Source of the DNA: Metellina segmentata | Taxonomy: Eukaryota > Arthropoda > Arachnida > Araneae > Tetragnathidae | DNA: 64,000 nt | Assembly: GCA_947359465.1 (NCBI GenBank) | Contig: OX375877.1 | Location: 56,436,944-56,500,943, forward strand | Direction of reading: 5' to 3' | Part shown: positions 33,301 through 45,300 of the stretch, in pieces | How the letters are laid out: each line of letters begins with the position of its first letter | How positions within the stretch are numbered: the stretch's first letter is position 1 | The notes under the pieces: generated by a model | What the model saw: the letters and a program-made list of their open reading frames with translations, nothing else | Told to the model about the DNA's origin: nothing | Databases searched by the model: none | Position numbers and translations under genes: made by a program

Positions 33301-36300
33301 CCTAAATGTTTCGTTACCCATACCCCTCGGTTCACCTTGCGTATTCAATATCTTCACAATTTAATAGTTATGCGTGCCAAACACAATTGTCCAGTGTTAG
33401 CAAGCAGTGGTCACACCCTACACCACTAAACAAATTGTCATGAGCAATATCATTTTTATTTAACAAATTACAAGGCCACGGCGTTGTTGGTGGTGTTAGT
33501 TTGCTAATTTCTTGCGAATTTGGTTTACGAAGCGAAGCATCACAACGGGCACGGGCAACGCCAGGCTAGCCACACAGTTGCTAGTTACTTATAAAACGAA
33601 GCAAATTATATCTCGAACGTCGTACTACACAAAGTAGGCCGGGTCTAGACTATATAATGTGACGGGCAGTGCGCATTTTTGTGACTCAAGTTTGCGCTGC
33701 GATTGCAACCGCTGATTATGTCAGCGCTAGATCATCGAGCATTTATAACATTCATTGTTTAATGATCTATTGAACGCGACATAGTTCATTTATTCATCAT
33801 TTATATTAGTATAAAATTATCATTTTCCGTGATTTCCTTTTTTTGTGACACTCAAAAATTAAGCGTGGTACCCCTATTATTATTTTTTTAATGTGATATA
33901 GAAACATTTTAATGATATTTTTTGTTTAGTTCTATTGAAAAATAGCATTGGGCTATAAATATTTAAATTATATATTAATAATTTTGTAAAACTGATAAAT
34001 ATGTATGAAAATTTAAGGAAATTTATGAAAACCTTCAATTGTGCTACAGAAAAATCTATTCAATTAATTTGAAAAATAATGCTTCCAAAATAAACTACAT
34101 GCATTTGTCTAGTGAATGAACTACAATCAAAAATGTATTTAAAAAAACAAAAATTCGACAAGCGATCGAAAAATGAATGAAGATTTTTGACAGTTTTACA
34201 GTCAGATTTCTTAAATAAAGAGCCATAATTTAAAAACTCTTCAATTCATCATAATTATTATAGTTCATTCACTAGACAACATTATGAAAAACAAGTTCAA
34301 AAATTTTTACGAGAATACATAAATAACTTTTTGTGTTATAACATTTGAAGTGAAGCAAAAAGCCAAAAATATTAATTTAGAGTAAAAGCAGTTTGAAGTG
34401 TATCGTTTGCGATATCCTTGCTTTTACTGTTTGCGTAAACAATTTTGTTCTTCACTTATATTTCAAAATGTTCACACTATTTCCAAAAGAAAAACCATTT
34501 AAACACTTAAGAAACCTTTCTAAAATTATATTTGCAAAAAAAAGTAAGCTTTAAATTTAAATTTTGAAGGTTTTTGGTATTTTTATGTCCATTTCCGATG
34601 GTTTCCAAACCTACTTCCGGTTTTCTCGCCTTGATTAAAATCGTAATATCTCTTCAACTAATTAAATTAGAGAAAAAAAATATTCTTTGGAAACTCAAAT
34701 AAATACTCTACCAAATAAGATCAAAAACTGATTTTTGAATATTTGGTCAAAAATGACATTTTCAACGTGTTCGGATACCTTATGAAAGATAAGACGTATT
34801 CTACATGAAAAATGTGAGCATTATAATTTCTGGGAATATCGATTCTAATAATAGTCGGTGGAATTAGAGTTAAAATATTTCACTTCAGGCTACCAGTGTG
34901 AGATTTTGCACAGTGATTAGATGCATACAAGTATACAAAAATCCGCCATGACACTTGATCAGAGGTCATGACCACCTGTGTTGACGTCATACAAATGGTC
35001 GACATGAGGATGAAAGTAGGTTTATTTAATTGCTCAAAACTCCATTACCGATCATAATAATGTAAAAATTGAAAACACTATTTGAAAGCTCTTAAAAAAT
35101 CTACAAAAAGGTGTCTGGCATTTTTTCAAAGACATAACTATGGGTGTTATCGCAACGGCAACGTGGAAAGGAGTGAAAAACAAGAGTGTCATTGATATTT
35201 TCTCTGCTGGCGTAATATTGTCATCATGCTGTAATATGTTGGTTATAATACACCCTCTACCAATGTAACTAAAATCATATTTATAGCAGGACAATGAAAA
35301 ATTAATGTTCTGGTTAACTATTAGATGGGTAATGGGCATTTAATGAATGAGTTGTGGGCAATTTTTGGTTGCAAAATCATTAATGCGTGAGTAAAATAAT
35401 TTTTAACAACTTTTCTACTTTTCTTATTTTTTAAACTCATTGTGGACAGAAATGCTATGCATGTGCCTATCCTATAAATTATGTAAACTCCTATAACTCC
35501 ATGCATGTAATAACATCGACACCCTGTTAAAGTTTCTACAAACTAAGTAAAAGTGGACATTAAGGTAAATACTACAAAAGACGGTATTGAGGGAGTAGGA
35601 ATTCCTTTTTTAGTTTCTTTTCTTGAAAAATTACTCACATTTAATGCGTAAAAACGACGAATGGACGGAAAATACCTCCACTCTCATAGCTTATCTTACA
35701 ATATTTTTTACCTGGGGCACATTCCCACTATTGATATTTGTTACAGAATTTCGCTATCTTAGAGAGAAGGACAAGAAATTAATTTGATATACAAGGTCTG
35801 TCTAGAAAGAAATGAAACTGATTCCATAAATTTAGTTTTTTTTTAAAGATAATTTTACAGACACTTAATACTCTTCAAAATAGCCTCCTCCTGCATTAAT
35901 ATACCATTGCCAACGACTCTGCCACTCATTAATGCCCAACTAGATGTCTTCAACTGGAATGCTTTTCATAACGCGAGTTACGATTTTCAGCAAGTTCTCC
36001 AGATTGTCAAAACGATTACCTTTACAGTGGATTTTAACCGAGGTAAAAGAAAAAGGTCCGGCGGTGACAGATCGGGGCTGTACGGTTGTCGGGACAGCGT
36101 TACGACGTTGTGTTTCGCTAGAAACTCATTTACTTTGAAAGATGTGTGAACAAATTTTGCACATTTGAAGTTCTTCCGTGACGATTTAATGCACAATCGA
36201 TTTTGTAAGATCCAACGTATCTGCAATCTTAAAGACACTCATCCGACGATCAGATCCAAAAGCGCTTTAACTGTAGCCACATTGTCTGAAAATCGAGAAT

Positions 36301-39300
36301 TTGATGGACGTTGTTCGTCATATACGTCTTCTCTTCCGTCTTTGAAGACTTTCTGCCACCTAAACTCCTGAGCTTTGGACAAAGAATAATTCCCATAGGC
36401 TTCTTGTAACATGGGAAGCGTTTTAGTAGCCGATTTGTTTAGTTTTTCACAAAACTTAAGGGCGCATCGCTGCTGGACAATCCGCTGCATTCTGAAACCC
36501 TGACGCCAGTTTCAAACACGTATCTGCTTCAGGAGCTACCCGTGCGCTCCAAAAGCTCAAGGTCAACTGACTTCCGCCAGACTCTTTAGCTGAAAACCAC
36601 CACCACCCGTACCCCTCGAAAACATCGCCCCTTTGGCACTCTCATTGACCAGAAAAATTCTATCTCATTACTTTCTGGAAGACCGTGTATATTCATAATA
36701 AAGGCTTTTTAAAATAAAATTCATTTTCCCTGAATATTCTATTTTGTATGCCACGAGATGAATTTGCGCTTAAAGATTGGATATTTTTTGCACAGAGACC
36801 GTGCAAAACTAACTTGTTAAGGGTTCAAACTCACCTCACAAATACCTTTGCCTTCCATGCCACCAGCACAGATTACACTGTCTTTAATAGTCATCATTAT
36901 TCTATTAATGCATAACTCATTCGATATTATTGATACCTGCAGCTCTCTCTCTCTCTCTCTCTCTTGTAGTTCTATAGGAAAAACCTTCCACACTATGAAA
37001 TAGAACAAAAAAACTGTAGTTTTGACAAATATTTAAATAAAGGTTAAAAATCTTATATTATAAAGCAAAAAAATCTGTTCCTCTGAAACAGCAACAACTC
37101 TTGTAGTTCGTTAGGAAAAATCTTTTCATCTATGAAATAGAACAAAACAATATAGTTTGAGAAATATTTAAATAACGGATAAACGTCTTATATTTTAAAG
37201 CAAAAAATATGTTTGCCTGAAACAACAACTCCCAAAAATCCGATCTAGCCTCATGGCATTTGCACATCTTGTTTTGTTTGTAATTTCTAGGTAAAGGTAT
37301 TTAATTTGTGCTCGCTAGATTAATTTGTGCCCTTAGAATTATAGAAGTATGTTGAGTACTAAACATTACACAAGAATAGACCAATTTTTATTCAAGCTAA
37401 AATCCACACAAATCGTCAATAAAATTCACGATTGTAGCAATTAAAAGAGTAAAGAACACAATATCTAGCTTAGATGACAGCTCTAAAAGCTGTTCCGAGA
37501 AGAAACGACTCTGCTAAAAGAAACATGCGCGTTTTAATTTGTCGGAAACAGCAAAATCTCTCGGTTGCGTTTTTAATACATATGTTGTTGAACAACAGTC
37601 CTTCAGAGTCGGTTAATGAAATATTCATTGATTAATTACTTTAATGTAGACGCAATTGTTGTGTGATACGAAATAATAGACAGTAGCTTATTCTTTCAAT
37701 AAAACACTAAACCGCAATCATTGGAGAGGCAAGTAATCGAAAGAGGAAAGAACACATGCATGCGAACGGACAAAAGCTCAAAAAGCAGTTCGATGGCGTG
37801 CCAAACTACTGAAGATGGTACGACTTAGTTTACCTTAAACAGAAAAACCTCTAGGGTGAATCTGAGTAGTAAAAATAGATTAGTAAATAATACTGAATCA
37901 CTACATGTATCGTTTCTTTCCGTGTATTAGTTCTTCACTTACCAGAATTATAAATGACAGCTCCCCATCCTAAACCAGTTGCTAAATCGTCTGATGATGC
38001 AAATTGTGGGTAGATCGGCAAACATGCCAAACCTACTGTCTTAGTCAAGTGAACAGGACTGCTTAGCCTAACAAGAGCAATATCGGCTCGAAATGATCCG
38101 TTGTTGTAATCCGGGTGAAATATGAACTTTGACACTGGAACTGGATCTGGACTGGAATAAAGGTCATGAGCTCCGAGAAGTATGCCAACATTCGAAACAA
38201 ATGTGTAATTTCTGCAAAAAAATGAATGAAAAAATCAATAAGTATTTTTTCTAAGTTAAAAAAGTATATATAAAATGTACATATTTTCCCTTAATTTATG
38301 TATTCTGATTGTTCTTATTTGTGAAAGTTACGGTAAGCCATCTCGGAACGTTTTAAATCGCGAAATCTCTTCGACCGTGTTTGTCAAAAATGTTACGGTT
38401 GGTTTGATGGTTGTAACATGATTTGTGTATCTGATACCTATCAACGCTAAATAAAGGTATTGATCACGAATCAACTATTCTACAAGTTCTATTTTTTTCT
38501 CGAGTTATGTGGTATCAGATAATTCCACAGCATAGAGCATTCTTAACATGGTAAGTAATTTCCACAGTAACTTCTTGAGAAGAGCACGTCGGGGTATTTT
38601 AGAAGACCAATAAAGAACAGAGAAAGAACTAGAAAATAAGCTAAGCAAGTCTAGGAATTTTATTAAAGGCAAGAAGCATGAAAAAATACCGACCAACCGG
38701 TCTAGTTATCAAGGGTTTGGTCTCTGGACCGGAAGGTTAATGGTTCGTATCCGGTGTCAGGGCATGGATGTAAATTGTGCTCTCCTTTGTTTTGGGCAAT
38801 GATGGTCCACTCACTGGGTCACTTCACAAGTGACCATCATTTCCATCCTTTTGATGGCCAAGGATAGTTAAACGACATACAATATGATATTTTATCAAAA
38901 CATTTGCCATTCGATGCATCATCATTTCTCGTTCCCCTCTTGATGCTTTTCTTGACAAGACATCTAGTCATTATCAAAAATGACTGATCCTGGAGACGAG
39001 ATATTTTGTCACTAACAAAATTGGTCAGATATTCATGTTCGAAACATCTCCTTGAAAGAAACCACTTGAAGGTTTAAAAAAAGGTTTCAAGCATTAGGAC
39101 ACCACTATAGGTAGATATCAACAATTGAGGAACTTAGAAACGAAAATAAAGTTAAATAAAGGGGATGGGGGTATTTGGATTCAGCTTTTAAATAAAAAAA
39201 CAAATTCCAGGATGAAATGTTTTATTGATAAGTATCTTTAAAACACACAAATTAAATGCATTTTAAACATAGCTATGGAAGTTCGAGTAATTTAAACGAG

Positions 39301-42300
39301 GTACCTACCTATCTAAGCAGTGCGCAGCTGTTAATACGTAAAGTCTGCTTATCAAAGTTCCTCCGCAGTAATGGTAAATATCCTTCACCACAAGGCCAAC
39401 CTATAAAATACATTTATGATAAAGAATAAAAAGACAGAGTCACTTAAATCGTATATTCCTATTCAATAAACTCTGGAGCTAATTAAAATTTAAAAAATTG
39501 GCTATCAATTACTTCAAAGAAGCGCTCTTCATTTGTCGAAAAAAGTAACAAGAAACGTCCCCAAACAATGCATCCATGAAGGAATCGAACCTGCGCTTCC
39601 CTCAACGCTCAGGATGCTAACACAGTGGACAAGCAAACAGAGCCAGAACAGTACCAAACTTTGATGGCAGAAGATATTTTCTTTTTTTCTATTTTCGGAT
39701 ATTTTCCTTCGGAATAGATGCCGGTCCGTCGCCAATTGTCCATTGTGTTGCTCTAATGCGATGTAAACTCAACCACCTACCTACATCACTAATAATTGCC
39801 AGTTCATGCATTGTAGTTCAGAAGAGGTCAGTGACCCGGCCAAAAAAATAACGAAATAAGTTTTTACGAGACGAGACCTTGTTTTTGATGCTAGAATTGC
39901 ATCTACCACTTTGAGTGCTACAATGGACTATACAGTGAGGGCGTCAATACCAAGATAGTGATTTCCTTATCTGTAATGTGTGCAAACATCTAGTTTTGAA
40001 GAGTCCGCTTAAAATTGAAAAAGCTACAAAATAAATTATAACAAGAGCTGCTACAGTGCCATAAAGTTACGTAAATTTTTGGAACTATCGTTTTTTCTAT
40101 AAATGTCGAGCGAAATAGACGGTATCCAAATATAGTTTCATTAGGAGACTTAGAACGCGCTCCAGATCATTTAAAGGATATTTAATAACTTTGCTTTTTT
40201 ATATTCTCTATTTCAGAACATTTCTGCTGTTCTTATGCATATAATATTTCTTTAAAAGCGGTTCTGCATAAATTTGATAACATACCATAAACGGATATCT
40301 ATTTGGAGGATCCACAGTTTTACCATCTACTATACGTTCGCCTTCTACTTTATTTTCTTCACCACAGCCTAAAATAAATAAAGAAAAAATTGATGAAACA
40401 TAGTTAGACTTATATATAACTGAAATGCAGAAAACATACTGAGTTGAGAAATAATTTCCATTTCATTATTTTGAAGCTCTATTAAGACATTACTTTGACA
40501 AACAATTTCGTACAGGCTTCTATAAAATTAATTCGGCCTTTTAAGTTTCTTTTTTTTTGTACTGATATAATCGTCACCATGTTTACCACCAGAATTTGCA
40601 AATTAATTCATGCTAACCTTTAGAAAAAGCTTATTGATAACAACCTTGTTACAAGTAGATTTAAAAACTGTACAATTCCACCTCATGATATCTTTAATGA
40701 TTTTAATACAATAAATAATCTACTTTAATGAGGTGTTCGGTTCGATCTCCTGTCCAACTGTATTGGTATCTTTTGACGTAGAATACATCTTACATTTCGA
40801 ACCACGCTTAATTTTCGAGTGTCACAAAAAAAACGCGTAAGTACGAAAAATGTAATAACTTGGAAAATAAAAATGATGTATAAATGAACGATATTACGTT
40901 GAAAAGAGCATTAAACAAAGAAAGAATGTTACAAATGCTCATTGACAAAATCGGCCGATGCAATCGCAGTGCAAAGTCGAGTCACGAAAATGCGTAACGC
41001 CGTTCACATTAGTTTAATGTAGCTCCGGCCTCTTTTGTGTCAGTACGACGTTTTATGTGTCATTTGCTTGGTCTCTTATTAAACCTATTATCTCTTAAAC
41101 ACAGCAGCCGTGTCCCGACACAGCCAGTCCCTTTTTTCTCTTGCATTGTTTGAATCATATATATTTTTTTCTTTGTAATTGATATTTTTCTGTGAGATAC
41201 AGTAATTAAGAACTAAGTGAATAAATTCTTTACTTGTGAACTTACCACAGGACATCTTTGGTCTAGGAGATGACGGTGGGTTTGGAGTAACGCCATCTTG
41301 AAAAATTAGAAGCAAACAATTTAATTTTATAACATTAAACAATGAATGCATAACAGTTTCATTGTAATGCATCCACCCCTTAGAAGAATACTACTTCCAT
41401 GTACCGATTATCAATTTTAAAGGATATTGTAGACCTATTGCCTAATGCAAAAAAAAAGGCAAAGCAAGGGTCCGAGTTGGTATTCAAGTCACGTACTTTG
41501 GACGAGAATAGTTTAACCCAAAGATAATACAAGATTTGCGAGTGGGTATGGTTGGTTCTAACCCTCACTGCCTAAAGCCGTATTCCGACACACCCCGTCC
41601 GGTTTTTTTTCTTGTATTGTTTGAATCATATATTTTTGTTCTCTGTAATTGGATATTTTTCTGTAGAGATACAGTAATTAAGAACTATGCGAATAAATCC
41701 TTAATTTATGAAATTACCAAAGAACGTCTTTGGTCTAGGATCTGATGGTGGGGTTGGAGTAACGCCATCTATAAAAATAAGAAGCATACGATTTAATTTT
41801 AGCTCATTATACAATGAATGCATAACAGTTTCATTGTTATATATCCACCCCTTAGAAGAATACATCTTCCATGTACCGATGATTCATTTTAAAGCCTAAT
41901 GCAACAAAAAGGACAAAGCAAGTGTCCGAGTTGGTATTCAAGTCACTTGGTTTGGACGAGTATTCTTTAACCCTCAGATAATACGAGATTAGCGAGTGTG
42001 TGTAGTTAGTTCTAACCCTCAACACTCTTAACGACTAAATAACCACATATCGTATCTCTCTATATTAAAAAAATGTTGCCGCCGACGCCGCATGATTGAA
42101 AACTGTGTTGTTTAGCTCGATTCTTAGACGGTTTCCCGAGAAAGTACTGATAGGAAAAAAACCAAATTAACATGGTTTGTTCTTCATCGTATTCCCTGGA
42201 CATTTATTAAGATTTTTTTCCGATGCGGCTATTAGTTTAGGGTTTATTCAGTGTCAAAATTGAAGAAGCGAAATTTCTTGGGAGAAAACCATCCACGATT

Positions 42301-45300
42301 ATTGGCATGCAAGCTCTTGTGTTTAACAGTCGTTTTCTAACGACCTTCTAACCTATTCGAAAGTATATTGACTCAAAGTCGATTGCTTTCTCTAATGAAC
42401 CAAACTATACTTTAATCGTATCACAGGATAAAAAAAAACGTTTGTGCTACCTGAATCAGTGACAACAAACGATGCACTGAAACCCTTCCCCTCATTACAA
42501 CAGTCTGAGCGAAACATGAAAATCATCGAATTCTCTGAAGAGAACATTGATTTCGGTCGGTCACTGTGACAGTACCTGAAATAGAAATCAATTATGTCAT
42601 CATGTGTGTCACCTTTGATAATCTTAATACATTTCTAAATAATATATATCTGCATTGATCTTGCTTTTTTTCATTTCAGACACCCAAGGAGCCGAGCCTG
42701 GAAGAACTTACAGCTGATTGTCTGCAGAAAATTAGACAAAAGGTTAATTCTATGTTTTTTTATGCAACACTTGAATAAATACAGTAGAACTCCAACTGTC
42801 CGATCTCCAGTTATTCGGATCGCCAACTATACGGATCACTTTGAGAGAAAAAAGAAATCAGCAAAATCCGCATTTTAAATGTTTCTCATCGGCGAATGAC
42901 AAAAACGAAGAGAACGAAGTGTCAGTTGAGGATATAAGCAGAAATCATACTGAAAATTCCTGGAGGTCCGAAATGCAGTGCAGATGACTTACGCGAGTGG
43001 CTTGTTTGTGATTCTTTGGACCTTTGATACCAAATTCTCAGTGACGATGAGCTCACTCAAAGTGTGAGAGAACTCATCGACCTGGAAGATGACGACGACA
43101 TGCTACTCAACCAGAGGCGGGACCGTCAGCTAGTAAGGCATTTGAGTGTCTTAACACAGCGCTGAAATGGAAGGAGTTAAAGCTTGAGAGGCGACCAGCT
43201 ACAGTTACTCACCGCCAAGCACATGCGAGACTTGGCTGCACGGGAACGAGTAAAGACAGCAAAACTGACTTTAACCGATATGTTTAAGCAATGAAAAATT
43301 GAATACAGTATGTAAGAACAAAATGTACTCAAAATTGTTTTAATTGTCAAAACATTACATTATATACCTAAGAAAAATTCTTTTTTTTTTTACAAATTTA
43401 ACTTTTTTTGTGAATTATCCAATTATACTGATATTTGATTATCCGGACGGGGTCTTTTTCATGTTGATCCGGATAATTGGAGTTCTACTCTTTTAGAATG
43501 CCGCTGTCGTTGTTGTGGTTCTTCAATCTTCGAACAAATTCAAAGTAATAGTGAACCACATTTCATTTATCTGGTACGACCCAGAACTCTGGAAATCCTT
43601 CCACAGGTTAATTTAAAGTCAAATCGTCAGGATACTTCCCCGGACGATTTGTGAATTATCCAATTATACTCATATTTGATTATCCGGACGGGGTTTGGTT
43701 CATGTTGATCCGGATAATTGGAGTTCTACTCTTTTAGAATGCCGCTGTCGTTGTTGTGGTTCTTCAATCTTCGAACAAATTCAAAGTAATAGTGAACCAC
43801 ATTTCATTTATCTGGTTCGACCCAGAACTCTGGAAATCCTTCCACAGGTTAATTTAAAGCCAAATCGTCAGGATACTTCCCCGGAAGTTTAACTAAATTC
43901 AAAAAGGAATCTCATTGTTCCAAGCGACACGCACAGATAAATCCGAGTTGCCGGTGCGAGCGGTGAAAACTTCAATTGGTCTACGCGTGTGTTCATTTTA
44001 CGATTCCTATTTAACGTAAATTATAAATCTTCATATTACCAAAGAATATATTTCAATGAAAGGTATGAAAATATATTTAACGTCAAGTATCTACGTGGCT
44101 TCCCCTGGTGTCCTGCTTGAGTACCTCAAAGTACGCTCTCAAACCTTTCTCTCGATTGCGTCATCTGTAAGAAGGCACTTTCGTCAACTCAGGCTCGGCA
44201 TCTGACCGTGGTTCAAAATTACGTGGTGTTGTCCTCAGATATTTTCTTTCGGAGATGATCCCGAACCTTAGCCAATTGCGCGTTATGTTGCTAGAGTTCG
44301 ACGTTTATTGAAAAATATCAATACAAATACCGTCAATCCAGGTGGCTCCAGACTCTACCAATACAGAACATGAAAACCAAGTATGTGAAAAGTAAAGTTT
44401 AAAGGTAAAATATACAGACAGGTTAAAAAAAGTGCAATATTTTACCGAATGTCATATGTGATTCATGTCGTGGAAGTTTTGTTTTATTTTTTCTTCATTG
44501 GAAACTATTGTAATTGGAATCGAAAAGAGTTAGTTTTCAAAATGGAATATTGAATCGTAAGATTTAAATTTCTAGTTAAATATTATTGATTTTGCAAATC
44601 ATAGAATTATAATTCTGAATCGTATTTGTAAATATGTTACCCAAGTAACTAGGAAATAAATGTTTTCTATTATTTACCTCGTGTTGTTCGTGCTGAAATT
44701 TCCTGTTAAGCTGACCGCTAGGTAATCTTGGGCACAAAGTGGATCTTGAGCCCAGATATCAAAAATTTCATTGAATCTGACAAGAATTATTTTTCCTTCC
44801 GGTACCTGAAATTAAAAAATGTACATTGAAATAGAATTCAGGAAGCATAAAAATAGTTCCTACAAAAATGTGGAAACGTTTTTCGTATGTGCTCTCACAA
44901 ATTGCATCTTTCAATTCATCCGTCTGTTATGTCGAGGAAACTATTTTTTTTGTGAAGGTCTATTTAAATTTCTCGTAATCTTCAACATAATTTTCATTCT
45001 GTATGACTGAATGGAACAAACTGAAAGCTGTTGTTAGAGTTATTCAACAAGTCTTGAATTATGATCTTTGCACACATTTTGTTAAACCAATTATTTTTAT
45101 TAAAAATTTTTAATTAGAACTCGTCATGTAACTAAAAATTTCTTCAGTTCTTATACTTTAAAATAAGAAAAAAATTTTAGTTAAATTGAACCATTGACTT
45201 ATGAGGCTAAAAATCGTATAATCAGTACGTATTTTACACTACCTAATAATTACTTAGAACTCTTAAGACACTTCTTACACTTCTTAACTATCAATAAAAT

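Larger units (their letters stand above)
41095..42030. repeat. ~480-bp tandem duplication carrying a gene A exon
   Basis: 41095-41572 and 41573-42030 align over their whole length (for example TTGAATCATATAT, ATACAGTAATTAAGAACTA, AATGCATAACAGTTTCATTG, TCCGAGTTGGTATTCAAGTC). Each copy contains one 51-bp linker exon. Confidence 0.85.

Noticed and set aside
39581..39622. Minus-strand tRNA gene
   Set aside because: Box A and B are present, but T-arm pairing is poor and no 7-bp acceptor stem could be formed, so it was called SINE-like.
41460..41575. tRNA-like box B (GGTTCTAACCC) in the duplicated segment
   Set aside because: No box A at the right distance on that strand.
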